Below are positions 25,672-34,614 of a stretch of DNA of 64,000 nucleotides, piece by piece. Made by a program: the position numbers and the translations under genes. Numbering within the stretch: position 1 is the stretch's first letter; every line of letters begins with the position of its first letter. This stretch comes from Nonomuraea corallina (GTDB taxonomy: Bacteria; Actinomycetota; Actinomycetes; Streptosporangiales; Streptosporangiaceae), in assembly GCF_027620315.1 (NCBI RefSeq), contig NZ_JAPNNL010000004.1, positions 38,732 to 102,731 on the forward strand, in the 5' to 3' direction. The notes under the pieces were generated by a model. That model was not told the DNA's origin. It made no database searches and saw only the letters and a list, made by a program, of their open reading frames with translations.

Positions 25672-26235
25672 ATGACTCGATCCTTCGCCGGCTCGGCCCT
25701 TCGTCTCGTGAGGGTCGCGGGAGCCGCCCTGGCGGTCTGGGGCGTCGCCTACGTGATCAACGGCGCTACGCAGGCGGGCGCGTACGTCGGCATCCGCGTG
25801 GCGACCGACGGGCCCCCGCCACTTCCCTCCGGGGTCGTACTCGACGAGGGGGAGTTCGGGCTGAACGTCTGGGGAGCCACCGTCGGCGAGCAGGTGCTCT
25901 CCCGCGCGGACGTCCTCCTGGGTGGGCTGTGCGCGGGCCTGGCCGCGCTGGTGCTGAGCGTCACCGTGAAAGGGCGGCCTTTCACCAGGCGTGATTCTGC
26001 CGGGCTCGGCGCTCTGGCCGTCGTTTCGAGCCTCGGCTCCTTGCTTCCTGGGGCCGCCGCGGCGGCCGTGCTCGACCGGGCGGGACTCACCGAGCACTTC
26101 GTCCCGTCATCCACGCTGTCGTGGATGCCGATCGCGGGCGCTGGGCTTCTTCTCGGGATGGCGCTGGCGTTCCGGACTCGCGACGCGGACGCTGTTCCGC
26201 GGAGCGGTTCCCCGGTGCCTCTGCGCTCGTGGTGA
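25672..26235 (+). CDS. membrane protein, conserved hypothetical
   Basis: A 187-aa protein with about four hydrophobic segments: residues 10-33, about 78-100, 108-128 and 145-162. Between the first two is an extracytoplasmic-looking stretch (RVATDGPPPLPSGVVLDEGE). It weakly resembles small DUF2975-type membrane proteins, which is not certain. The ATG at 25672 is preceded by a promoter-like pair. It stands alone, beyond the remnant region. Confidence 0.55.
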   Translation: MTRSFAGSALRLVRVAGAALAVWGVAYVINGATQAGAYVGIRVATDGPPPLPSGVVLDEGEFGLNVWGATVGEQVLSRADVLLGGLCAGLAALVLSVTVKGRPFTRRDSAGLGALAVVSSLGSLLPGAAAAAVLDRAGLTEHFVPSSTLSWMPIAGAGLLLGMALAFRTRDADAVPRSGSPVPLRSW

Positions 26236-26351
26236 ACTGAGGGGTTCCGGCGGTCCGTACGCTCTCAGCGTGACCTCCAAAGCGCCCTGTCCGGCTGCGG
26301 CCCCCATAGCCTGAAAACGCGAGGACGGGATCCGACGTGCCGGGAGCGCCG

Positions 26352-26921
26352 ATGAGTGTGGAGATCGTGTACGAGACGCACTCGATCAGCGTCCACAACG
26401 AGACCGGCATCGCGAGCGGCTGGTTGCCCGGCGAACTGTCCGAACGCGGCCTGGCCCTGGCCGCCGAACTCGGCGAGCGCCGCCGCGACGACGGGCTGGA
26501 CGCGGTGTTCAGCTCCGACCTGTACCGCGCCGTGCAGACCGCGCGGGTCGCCCTGGGGGACTCGGGCATCCCTCTGTTCCAGGACCGGCGGTTGCGCGAG
26601 TGCCATTACGGCGAGTTCGACGGCATGCCGGTGAGCCTGCTGGAGGCACGGCGTGCCCGGCACATCAACGAGCCGTGGCCCGGCGGCCAGAGCTACCGGG
26701 ACGTGGTGGAGCAGACGAGCGACTTCCTGGCCGAGCTGGCGGTGGAGTGGGACGGCAAGAAGGTGCTGCTGATCTCGCACTCGGCCAACCGCTGGGCCCT
26801 GCAGCACCTTCTGCACGACGTGCCGCTCGCCGAACTGGTCGATCAGCCGTTCGACTGGCAGCCCGGCTGGACGTTCCATCTGCCCGGAGGGTGGGTGGGG
26901 CGGCGGGTTCAACGGCCGTAG
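26352..26921 (+). CDS. histidine phosphatase superfamily protein
   Basis: A 189-aa branch-1 histidine phosphatase. The N-terminal block reads VYETHSISVHNETG, where most members have RHG; the second block is SDLYRAVQTARVAL, then RLRECHYGEFDGM, and the catalytic second His is in VLLISHSANRWALQHLL. The THS variant is a recognised subgroup in actinomycetes. ATG 26352 follows GGGAG, in preference to GTG 26337. The substrate is unknown; the family ranges from sugar-phosphate to protein phosphatases. Confidence 0.85.
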   Translation: MSVEIVYETHSISVHNETGIASGWLPGELSERGLALAAELGERRRDDGLDAVFSSDLYRAVQTARVALGDSGIPLFQDRRLRECHYGEFDGMPVSLLEARRARHINEPWPGGQSYRDVVEQTSDFLAELAVEWDGKKVLLISHSANRWALQHLLHDVPLAELVDQPFDWQPGWTFHLPGGWVGRRVQRP

Positions 26922-27051
26922 CGGCTTTCAGCGGTCCCGGGACATCCAGGCGTCGAGCTCACGCCCCGGCGCGGGGCGGAAGGAGAGCGTAAGAAGGCCG
27001 TAAGGGCGCCGGGCCATCCTGGGAACCACGGAAACCCCGAAAGGACACCTC

Positions 27052-27612
27052 ATGCGCACCCTCAAGCTCCAGGTCCAGGTCACCGTCGACGGCTTCATGG
27101 CCGGTCCGGACGGCGCCATGGACTGGTTGGCCGGCCAGTGGAGCGACGACCTCAGCGAGCACGTCAACGCGCTCACGAAGTCGGTCGATCTGATCGTGCT
27201 GGGCCGCAAGCTGGCCGAGGGCTTCATCCCGGCCTGGGCGTCCCAGCCGGAGGGCGAGGACCAGGAGTCGATCGACTGGATGAACCGAACCCCCAAGGTC
27301 GTCGTCTCCAACACCCTCACCGAGTCGCCGTGGGAGAACGTCACCGTGGCCGGCGGCGACCTGACCGAGATCGTCAACCGGCTGAAGGCCCAGCCCGGCG
27401 GTGACCTGATCGTGTACGGCGGCGGCACGCTGGTGTCGAACCTGATCGCCGCGGGTCTGATCGACGAGTTCCACCTGTTCGTGAACCCGACCGCGACCGG
27501 CGGTGGCATGCCGGTGTTCCCCGCGGGGGCCTACCAGCGGCTCCGCCTGGTCGGCTCGCGATCGTTCGACTGCGGGATCGTCGGGCTGCACTTCGAGCCG
27601 GCGCGCGGCTAG
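27052..27612 (+). CDS. RibD C-terminal/DHFR-like reductase
   Basis: A 186-aa single-domain NADPH-binding reductase of the RibD_C/DHFR superfamily. It has the beginning VQVTVDGFMAGPDGAMDW, the middle LIVLGRKLAEGF, a nucleotide-binding loop LIVYGGGTLVSNLI and the end LIDEFHLFVNPTATGGGMPVF. Stand-alone members in actinomycetes are numerous and mostly uncharacterised. ATG 27052 follows AAAGGAC. A small G/C-rich hairpin lies about 60 bp past its stop. Confidence 0.88.
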   Translation: MRTLKLQVQVTVDGFMAGPDGAMDWLAGQWSDDLSEHVNALTKSVDLIVLGRKLAEGFIPAWASQPEGEDQESIDWMNRTPKVVVSNTLTESPWENVTVAGGDLTEIVNRLKAQPGGDLIVYGGGTLVSNLIAAGLIDEFHLFVNPTATGGGMPVFPAGAYQRLRLVGSRSFDCGIVGLHFEPARG

Positions 27613-27706
27613 GAGTGCGGCAAAGCGGCGGGCAAATCCTGTTGGTACGGCAGGGGCTCACCTCGCGCGAGCCCCGGTTCCCCCGGGGATGCCTCACCAA
27701 GAACCG

Positions 27707-27727
27707 CTAGGTGAGGACGGCACCTAG
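27707..27727. promoter_or_regulatory. inverted repeat ctaggtg-N7-cacctag before hydrogenase operon
   Basis: Perfect 7-bp arms separated by 7 bp, 87 bp before the first gene of the hydrogenase operon. The geometry is that of a dimeric repressor or activator site. The cluster's own PadR protein is a candidate binder, but no second copy of the motif was found near the PadR gene. Confidence 0.35.
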
Positions 27728-27813
27728 GGGCGCGATCCACCTACTTGTCCAGGGACGGCGTGGCAATACCGAAAGAGTCACGTACGACCTGGGACAGGAA
27801 GGGGCCATCCGCC

Positions 27814-29238
27814 GTGGACGCGAACGGCATCGACGCCGTGCCCGGTTTCCGGGCTGCGCTGGCGGTGGCGGACGCCGTTCTGTACGAGGGCTACCTGCTG
27901 TATCCCTATCGCCGTTCCTCGCCGAAGAACCAGGTCCGGTGGCAGTTCGGCGTGCTGCTGCCGGAGCCGTGGGCCAGGGCGCACGGGCTGGAGGGCGGCG
28001 GGGTCGCGGGCTCCGCCGAGTCGTGGTGGCAGCAGACCGAGTGCCTGCTCGTCGCGCCCGCCGACGCCGTCGTGCGCGGCCGGGTGCGCTTCCTACAGGT
28101 GCGTCGCCGTACGCCCGAGGAGCGGCTGCCGGACGGCGGCCACCGGGAGGCGGACCGGGTCGGCGAGGCGCTGAGCTTCGACGAGGCGGTCCCGCGCGAG
28201 CTCGACGTCCGAGCCTCCGTGGCGGAGTTGCGGGCCGGTGAGAAGCAGCTCGACCTGCGGGTTCCCGGCTTCGAGACGGTGAGCCCGCTGCCCGGCTCGG
28301 CCGGGCGGACGCGCTGGCGCGAGTGGCCGCTGCGGGCGCGGGCGAGGCTGTCGCTGACGACCTGCGAAGGTGCGGCGCCGGACGGGAGCGCCCTGTTCAG
28401 GCTACGGGTGCGGCTCGAGAACGCCGGTGGGGGGCCGTCGCCGGAGACGCCCAGGGAAGAGGCGCTCCGGCACGCGTTGATCGCCTGTCACACGTTGCTG
28501 ACCGTGCCCGGCGGCCGGTTCGTCTCGCTGCTCGAACCCCCGGACTGGGCGCGGGAGGCGGCCCGTGGCTGTGTCAACGCGCACACGTACCCGGTGCTGA
28601 GCGGCGACCAGGTGGTCCTGTCGTCGCCGATCCTGCTCTACGACAACCCGCGGATCGCGCCGGAGAGCCCCGGTGACCTGCACGACGCGGCGGAGATCGA
28701 CGAGATCCTGTCGCTGCGCACGCTGACGCTCACCGACACGGAGAAGCGCGAGGCGCGTGCCACGGACCCGCGCGCCGCCGCGATCCTCGACCGGGTCGAG
28801 GCGATGACCCCGGAGGACCTGGCCCGCCTGCACGGCGCCGCCCGGAACCCGCGGCCCGCCGGTCCGGCGCCCTGGTGGCATCCGGAGGCGGACGCGTCCG
28901 TCTCGCCGGCGACGGACGCGGTCGAGGTGGGCGGGACGCTGGTGCGCAAGGGCAGCCGGGTGCGGCTGCGGCCCCGGCTGCGCGGCTCAGACCCGCAGGA
29001 CATGTTCCTCGACGGCAGGACGGCCCTGGTGGAGGCGGTGCTGCTGGACGTCGACGGCGCCCGCCATCTCGCCGTGACGCTGGAGGACGACCCGGCGGCC
29101 GAGCTGAACCAGTGGTACGGCCGGTACCGGTACTTCGCGCCCGAGGAGACCGAGCCGCTGGACGGGCCGCTGACCGAGCCGCTGGACGAGCCGCTGGCCG
29201 AGACGCTGGACGGGCCGCTGGACGGTGAGCCCGCGTGA
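27814..29238 (+). CDS. hydrogenase-cluster conserved hypothetical protein
   Basis: A 474-aa soluble protein with no named domain that I recognise. It looks like a member of the unnamed long proteins seen beside group 1h hydrogenase genes in actinomycetes. Features are an N-terminal VLYEGYLLYPYRRSSPKNQ block, a central HALIACHTLL segment and a C-terminal tail of tandem units (EPLDGPLTEPLDEPL and so on, positions 29152-29226). GTG 27814 with AGGAAGGGG upstream is preferred over GTG 27745. It starts the operon; its TGA overlaps the GTG of the endopeptidase gene. Possible roles are assembly or electron-partner scaffolding; none is shown. Confidence 0.7.
   Translation: MDANGIDAVPGFRAALAVADAVLYEGYLLYPYRRSSPKNQVRWQFGVLLPEPWARAHGLEGGGVAGSAESWWQQTECLLVAPADAVVRGRVRFLQVRRRTPEERLPDGGHREADRVGEALSFDEAVPRELDVRASVAELRAGEKQLDLRVPGFETVSPLPGSAGRTRWREWPLRARARLSLTTCEGAAPDGSALFRLRVRLENAGGGPSPETPREEALRHALIACHTLLTVPGGRFVSLLEPPDWAREAARGCVNAHTYPVLSGDQVVLSSPILLYDNPRIAPESPGDLHDAAEIDEILSLRTLTLTDTEKREARATDPRAAAILDRVEAMTPEDLARLHGAARNPRPAGPAPWWHPEADASVSPATDAVEVGGTLVRKGSRVRLRPRLRGSDPQDMFLDGRTALVEAVLLDVDGARHLAVTLEDDPAAELNQWYGRYRYFAPEETEPLDGPLTEPLDEPLAETLDGPLDGEPA
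29152..29226. repeat. about six 12-bp tandem units in gene 3' end
   Basis: Imperfect units of the form gagccgctggac/ gggccgctggac are repeated to the stop codon region, encoding a Leu/Pro/acidic tail (EPLD, GPLT, EPLD, EPLA…). They lie at the extreme C-terminus of the first hydrogenase-operon gene. Confidence 0.7.
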
Positions 29239-29735
29239 ACCGGGTGCTGGTGGCCGGGATCGGCAACGTGTTCCTGGGCGACGACGGGTTCGGCGTCGAG
29301 GTGGTCCGGCGGATGGACCCCTCGGCCGTGCCCGGGTCGGTGGTGGTGGCCGACTACGGCATCCGCGGCGTCCACCTGGCCTACGAGCTGCTCGGCGGCG
29401 CGTACGACACGCTGATCATGGTGGACGCGGTCGAGCTCGACGGCCCGCCGGGCACCGTCGCCGTGCTGGAGATCGACGACGAGCCGGCGCCGGACGCCCT
29501 GCCGCCCGTGAACGGGCACGGCATGCATCCCCAGGCGGTCCTCGACCTGCTCGGCAAGCTGGGCGGCGGCGTGCCGAGAGTGCTGCTGGTGGGCTGCCGG
29601 CCCCAGGTCGTCGACGAGGTCATGGGCCTGTCGGAGCCGGTCGCCGCCGCCGTCGAGAGCACCGTCGCCGCGGTGACGGCGCTGGCCCGTGACGAGACGT
29701 ACCGACAATCCGACAGGGAGCGCGCTGATGCATGA
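29235..29735 (+). CDS. [NiFe] hydrogenase maturation endopeptidase
   Basis: A 166-aa HyaD/HupD-family protease, which removes the C-terminal extension of the large subunit once nickel is in place. The start VLVAGIGNVFLGDDGFGVEV carries the family's nickel-sensing Glu/Asp pattern; further conserved Asp and His residues are in IMVDAVELDG and GHGMHPQAVLDLL. Its substrate, the large subunit at 31218, has a cleavable tail after its terminal His. GTG 29235 overlaps the preceding stop (GTGA), and its end overlaps hypA. Confidence 0.9.
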   Translation: MNRVLVAGIGNVFLGDDGFGVEVVRRMDPSAVPGSVVVADYGIRGVHLAYELLGGAYDTLIMVDAVELDGPPGTVAVLEIDDEPAPDALPPVNGHGMHPQAVLDLLGKLGGGVPRVLLVGCRPQVVDEVMGLSEPVAAAVESTVAAVTALARDETYRQSDRERADA

Positions 29736-30122
29736 GACGAGTATGTGCGACGAGATCGTCGAGGCGGTCCTGCGCCGGGCCGAGGGACGGCAGGTGGCCG
29801 CGGTACGCGTCCGCGCCGCCTTCGCCGGGCACCGGCCCGATCCGCAGGTCGTCGAGCAGGGCCTGCGCGTGGCCGCGGCCGGGACCCCGGCCCAGGACGC
29901 GCGGATCGAGCTGGTCACCGAGCCGCCCGCGGTGAGCTGCCGCGACTGCGGCGCCAGGACGCCCGCGGCCGACGCGCTCGCGCTCGTCGCCTGCCCGCGC
30001 TGCGGCGGCGTCGACGTGGAGATCGCCGGCGACACCGGAGTCGTCATCGAGTCGATCACCTATCAGCCTGCCGTTCTCACCACCGAGTCCAGCGAGTCCA
30101 GCGAGTCCAGCGAGGTGCGCGC

Positions 30123-30126
<4 letters not shown>
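29728..30126 (+). CDS. hypA: hydrogenase nickel-insertion protein HypA
   Basis: A 132-aa HypA. The start MHETSMCDEIVE has the nickel-binding His2 (MHE), and the zinc site is CRDCG…CPRCGG. HypA delivers nickel to the large subunit, usually with the GTPase HypB, which is not present in this window. The ATG overlaps the stop of the endopeptidase gene, and its own stop overlaps the small-subunit ATG. The C-terminus ends in a Ser/Glu tail made by three 9-bp repeats, a feature unusual for HypA. Confidence 0.93.
30085..30111. repeat. three 9-bp repeats (gagtccagc) in hypA 3' end
   Basis: Three exact copies of gagtccagc encode the Glu-Ser-Ser tail at the end of HypA, just before the small-subunit start. 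Confidence 0.85.
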
Positions 30127-31181
<1,055 letters not shown>

Positions 31182-31217
31182 AGCCGTCGGCGCGCACGAG
31201 AGAGGGGAACACGGCGG

Positions 31218-33011
31218 ATGGCCATCGAACAGCAGGAGAGAGCCACGCCCAAGCCGGGTCAGCTCGTCGAGATGTCCTGGGATCCGATCACCAGGATCAT
31301 CGGCAACCTCGGCATCTACACCAAGATCGACTTCGAGAACCAGCGCGTGGTGGAGTGCCACAGCACGTCCTCGCTGTTCCGCGGCTACTCGGTGTTCATG
31401 AAGGGCAAGGACCCGCGCGACTCCGGGTTCATCACCAGCCGCATCTGCGGCATCTGCGGAGACAACCACACGACGTGCTCGGTCTACGCGCAGAACATGG
31501 CGTACGGGATCAAGACCCCGAAGCTCGCCGAGTGGATCATGAACCTCGGTGAGGCGGCCGAGTACATGTTCGACCACACGCTGTTCCAGGACAACATGGT
31601 GTTCGTCGACTTCTGCGAGGCGATGGTCAAGAGCACCAACCCGAGCGTCCTGCGCCGGGCCACGACCACCGAGGCGCCGAACGCCCGCGTCCACGGCAAG
31701 CGCACGATCGCCGACATCATGGAGGCGTTCAACCCGTTCGAGGGCGACGTCTACAAGGAGGCGCTGACCGTCAGCCGCGTCACCAGGGAGATGTTCTGCC
31801 TGATGGAGGGCAGGCACGTGCACCCGTCGACGGTCTATCCGGGCGGCGTCGGCACGATGCCGTCGCCGACGATCTTCACCGACTACCTGTCGCGGCTGAT
31901 CACCATCATCGACTTCGTCAAGAAGGCCGTCGCGCTCAACGACGACGTCTTCGACTTCTTCTACCAGGCCCTGCCCGGCTACGAGGAGGTCGGCCGGCGC
32001 CGGGTGCTGCTGGGCTGCTGGGGGGCGTTCCAGGACCCCGAGGTGGTCGACTACCGCTACGAGACGATGAACGAGTGGGGCAAGGCGATGTACGTCACCC
32101 CCGGCATCGTCGTCGACGGCGAGCTGATCACCACCAACCTGGTGGACATCAACCTCGGCATCCGCATCCTGCTGGGCAGCTCCTACTACGACGACTGGGT
32201 GAACGAGAAACCGTTCGTCACCCACGATCCGCTCGGCAACCCGGTGGACATGCGCCACCCGTGGAACCAGACCACGCTGCCCGCCCCGCAGAAGCGGGAC
32301 TTCGACGGCAACTACAGCTGGGTGATGAGCCCGCGCTGGTTCGACCAGCGCACCGGCGACCACCTGCCGCTGGACACCGGCGGCGGCGCGTTCGCGCGGC
32401 TCTACACCACGGCACTGGCCGGCCTCGTGGACACGCCGTACGTGAAGTCGACGGGTTCGAGCGTGCAGATCAACCTGCCCAAGGGGCCGAGCCTGCCGGA
32501 GATGACGCTGGAGTGGCGGATCCCGCCGTGGTCCAACGCCCTGGAGCGCAACCGGGCCCGGGTGTACTTCGTGGCCTACGCCGCCGCCATGGCGGTGTGG
32601 TTCGTCGAGCGGGCGCTGGAGCGGGTGCACGGCGGCGACACCAAGGTGTTCCAGGACTTCGACGTGCCCGACCAGGCGATCGGCGTCGGCTTCCACGAGG
32701 CGGTGCGCGGCGTGCTGTCGCACCACCTGGTGATCGAGAAGGGCAAGATCGCCAACTATCACCCGTACCCGCCCACCCCGTGGAACGGCAGCCCGCGCGA
32801 CCGCTTCGGCACCCCGGGGCCGTACGAGGACGCCGTGCAGGACATGCCGATCTTCGAGGAGAACGGGCCGGAGAACTTCAAGGGCGTCGACATCATGCGC
32901 ACGGTCCGCAGCTTCGACCCGTGCCTGCCCTGCGGCGTGCACATGTACCTCGGTAAGGGCCGCACGCTGCGCAAACTGCACTCGCCCATGTTCGGCGGCG
33001 GCCATGACTGA
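31218..33011 (+). CDS. hhyL: [NiFe] hydrogenase large subunit, group 1h type
   Basis: A 597-aa catalytic subunit. The four nickel ligands are in place: L1 motif RICGICGDNH with C77 and C80, and L2 motif DPCLPCGVH with C569 and C572. The L1 context SRICGICGDNHTTCSVYAQN is that of group 1h. After H575 there is a 22-residue tail, the site of endopeptidase cleavage. This enzyme class oxidises trace (atmospheric) H2 in actinomycetes, known from physiology of relatives and not deducible here. Position: 36 bp after the small subunit, with GAGAGGGG as ribosome site. Confidence 0.93.
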   Translation: MAIEQQERATPKPGQLVEMSWDPITRIIGNLGIYTKIDFENQRVVECHSTSSLFRGYSVFMKGKDPRDSGFITSRICGICGDNHTTCSVYAQNMAYGIKTPKLAEWIMNLGEAAEYMFDHTLFQDNMVFVDFCEAMVKSTNPSVLRRATTTEAPNARVHGKRTIADIMEAFNPFEGDVYKEALTVSRVTREMFCLMEGRHVHPSTVYPGGVGTMPSPTIFTDYLSRLITIIDFVKKAVALNDDVFDFFYQALPGYEEVGRRRVLLGCWGAFQDPEVVDYRYETMNEWGKAMYVTPGIVVDGELITTNLVDINLGIRILLGSSYYDDWVNEKPFVTHDPLGNPVDMRHPWNQTTLPAPQKRDFDGNYSWVMSPRWFDQRTGDHLPLDTGGGAFARLYTTALAGLVDTPYVKSTGSSVQINLPKGPSLPEMTLEWRIPPWSNALERNRARVYFVAYAAAMAVWFVERALERVHGGDTKVFQDFDVPDQAIGVGFHEAVRGVLSHHLVIEKGKIANYHPYPPTPWNGSPRDRFGTPGPYEDAVQDMPIFEENGPENFKGVDIMRTVRSFDPCLPCGVHMYLGKGRTLRKLHSPMFGGGHD

Positions 33012-33354
33012 CAGGCCGAGGCTGGACGAGCGCGCCGTCGCCGGGAACCTGGAGCTGCTGGAGGAGCTGCTCAGCGAGCTGGAGGCGACCTCCGGGCCCA
33101 CGGCGGAGACGGCGCTCGACGCGGTCGCCACGCTCGCCGCGGTGTACGGGGAGGCGCTGGCCCGCGTCATGGACCGCGCCACCGCCGCCTCCCCCGAGCT
33201 CGCCTCGGCGCTGGCGGACGACATCCTGCTGGCGCACCTGTTCGCGCTGCACGGCGTCCCCCCGGGCAAGGCTCCGGCGAGCGGTCCCGGGGCGGCGTTC
33301 ATCCCGCTCGACACGCTCTCGCGGCGGCCCGCCACCTCCAGGGCGGCCCCGTGA
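33004..33354 (+). CDS. hydrogenase-associated helical protein (NifU N-terminal-region-like)
   Basis: A 116-aa all-helical protein: LELLEELLSELEA, ALDAVATLAAVYGEALARVM and ALADDILLAHLFALHGVPP. This pattern resembles the N-terminal part of longer NifU-family proteins found with group 1h hydrogenases in other actinomycetes. The NifU Fe-S scaffold domain itself (CxxC) is missing, and no Rieske gene follows, so it is a short version or a truncation. It overlaps the large-subunit gene by 8 bp and the following gene by GTGA. Confidence 0.65.
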   Translation: MTDRPRLDERAVAGNLELLEELLSELEATSGPTAETALDAVATLAAVYGEALARVMDRATAASPELASALADDILLAHLFALHGVPPGKAPASGPGAAFIPLDTLSRRPATSRAAP

Positions 33355-33962
33355 CCGACGCCGTCACCGCGAGCGCGCTCGGCCGGGTGATCAACCGGCC
33401 GGTCGCCCGGCGGCGGCGGGCCGCCGAACCGTGCGAGCTGTGCGGCGACCCGCTCCCGGCCGAGCACGCTCATCTGCTGGAGGAGCGCAAGGACCTGGTG
33501 CTCTGCGCCTGCCGCGCCTGCGCGCTGCTGTTCGAGCCGGGCGAGGCGGGGCCGGGCGAGGCGGGGCCCGGCCGGTTCCGGCTGGTACCGCACCGGCGGG
33601 TCCGCCTCACCGGGCCGCCGCCGTCCGAGCTGGGCGTGCCGGTGGGGCTCGCCTTCTTCGTCCGCCGGTCCGACGGCACGGTCGTGGCCCACTACCCGAG
33701 CCCGATGGGCGCCACCCGCTGGGAGGTGGACCCCGCCGCGTGGGAGCGGCTCACCAGCCGGTACGAGGAGCTGCGGTCGATGCGGACGGCGGTGGAGGGC
33801 TTCCTGGTCGCGATCGTGCGCGGCCTGGACGAGCGCTGGCTCCTGCCGATCGACGACTGTCACCGGCTCGTCGCCCTGGTGCGCCAGGAATGGACGGGCA
33901 TGTCCGGCGGCCAGCTGCTCTGGGACCGGATCGCGGCTTTCTTCGCCGAACTCGACAGATGA
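33351..33962 (+). CDS. DUF5947-family hydrogenase-cluster protein
   Basis: A 203-aa protein with the family hallmarks: CELCGDPLPAEHAHLL and CACRACALLF in the first third, four Cys arranged as possible zinc ligands, and then a GLAFFVRRSDGTVVAHYPSPMG core. DUF5947 proteins co-occur with group 1h hydrogenases in actinomycetes; their role is unknown. The GTG start overlaps the preceding stop. Between residues 62 and 73 there is a duplicated GEAGP segment. Confidence 0.8.
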   Translation: MTDAVTASALGRVINRPVARRRRAAEPCELCGDPLPAEHAHLLEERKDLVLCACRACALLFEPGEAGPGEAGPGRFRLVPHRRVRLTGPPPSELGVPVGLAFFVRRSDGTVVAHYPSPMGATRWEVDPAAWERLTSRYEELRSMRTAVEGFLVAIVRGLDERWLLPIDDCHRLVALVRQEWTGMSGGQLLWDRIAAFFAELDR

Positions 33963-33972
33963 GGAGGACGAC

Positions 33973-34182
33973 ATGGCACGGATCCGCGTGGGCAGGCCCG
34001 ACGTGGCGCCCGACACGCCCTCGCACGTCAAGGGCGTACGGCAGGGCAACGCGAAGGGCGCGTACCGCCATCAGGTGGGCCACCACAAGGACGACACCGC
34101 CGACGCGCGGCGCTCCACCGGCGTGCGCCCCGGCAAGGAGAACCCGATCTCGCCCAGCATGCCGAACCTCTCCCCGCCGTAG
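33973..34182 (+). CDS. small conserved hydrogenase-cluster protein
   Basis: A 69-aa hydrophilic protein beginning MARIRVGRPDVAPDTPSHV and ending PSMPNLSPP, with a Gly/His-rich middle (YRHQVGHHKDD). Similar short proteins sit at the same place in streptomycete hydrogenase loci. ATG follows GAGGAGG. There is no known function; the His-rich portion could bind metal, which is speculation. Confidence 0.7.
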   Translation: MARIRVGRPDVAPDTPSHVKGVRQGNAKGAYRHQVGHHKDDTADARRSTGVRPGKENPISPSMPNLSPP

Positions 34183-34201
34183 ACCGAGAGGAGGTGGAGA
34201 C

Positions 34202-34312
34202 ATGAGGCGATCAGCCAAGTTCCTGGCCCTGTTCACCGGGGCCGCGGTCATCGCGATGGTCTGGCGGGAACTGCCGGCCATGAAGCGCTACATCACTATG
34301 CGAAGAATGTGA
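34202..34312 (+). CDS. DUF6893-type micro-protein, single membrane helix
   Basis: A 36-aa protein: a short basic start (MRRSAKF), one hydrophobic stretch (LALFTGAAVIAMVW) and a basic tail (KRYITMRRM). This is the form of the DUF6893 small membrane proteins. ATG 34202 has GAGGAGGTGG just upstream, a very good ribosome site. It lies between the 69-aa gene and hypC in the same operon, which supports it as a real gene despite its size. Confidence 0.65.
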   Translation: MRRSAKFLALFTGAAVIAMVWRELPAMKRYITMRRM

Positions 34313-34329
34313 GAGGAGCGAGGCGGCCG

Positions 34330-34602
34330 ATGTGCCTGGGCATTCCCGGCGAGATCGTCGAACTCATCCCCGGACAGCCCGAACTCGCCAAGGTCGAGGT
34401 CGCGGGCGTCCGGCGGGCCATCAACGTCGGGCTGGTCAGCCAGGACGGCATCCGTCCCGGCGACTGGGTGCTCGTGCACGTCGGCTTCGCCATGTCCAAG
34501 ATCGACGAGCGTGAGGCGGCGGCCACGCTCGCGCTCCTGCGCGGTCTGGGACAGGCGTACACCGACGAGCTCGAAGCGCTCGCGGAATCGGACATCACCT
34601 GA
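34330..34602 (+). CDS. hypC: hydrogenase maturation chaperone HypC
   Basis: A 90-aa HypC/HybG-type chaperone. The start MCLGIPGEIVEL supplies Cys2, which holds the Fe(CN)2CO unit with HypD. The rest is a small beta-barrel (GVRRAINVGLVSQDGIRPGDWVLVHVGFAMSKI). ATG 34330 is preceded by GAGAGGAGC. A second HypC-like gene lies at 40061 on the other strand. Confidence 0.93.
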   Translation: MCLGIPGEIVELIPGQPELAKVEVAGVRRAINVGLVSQDGIRPGDWVLVHVGFAMSKIDEREAAATLALLRGLGQAYTDELEALAESDIT

Positions 34603-34614
34603 GAGGCGGGGGCA

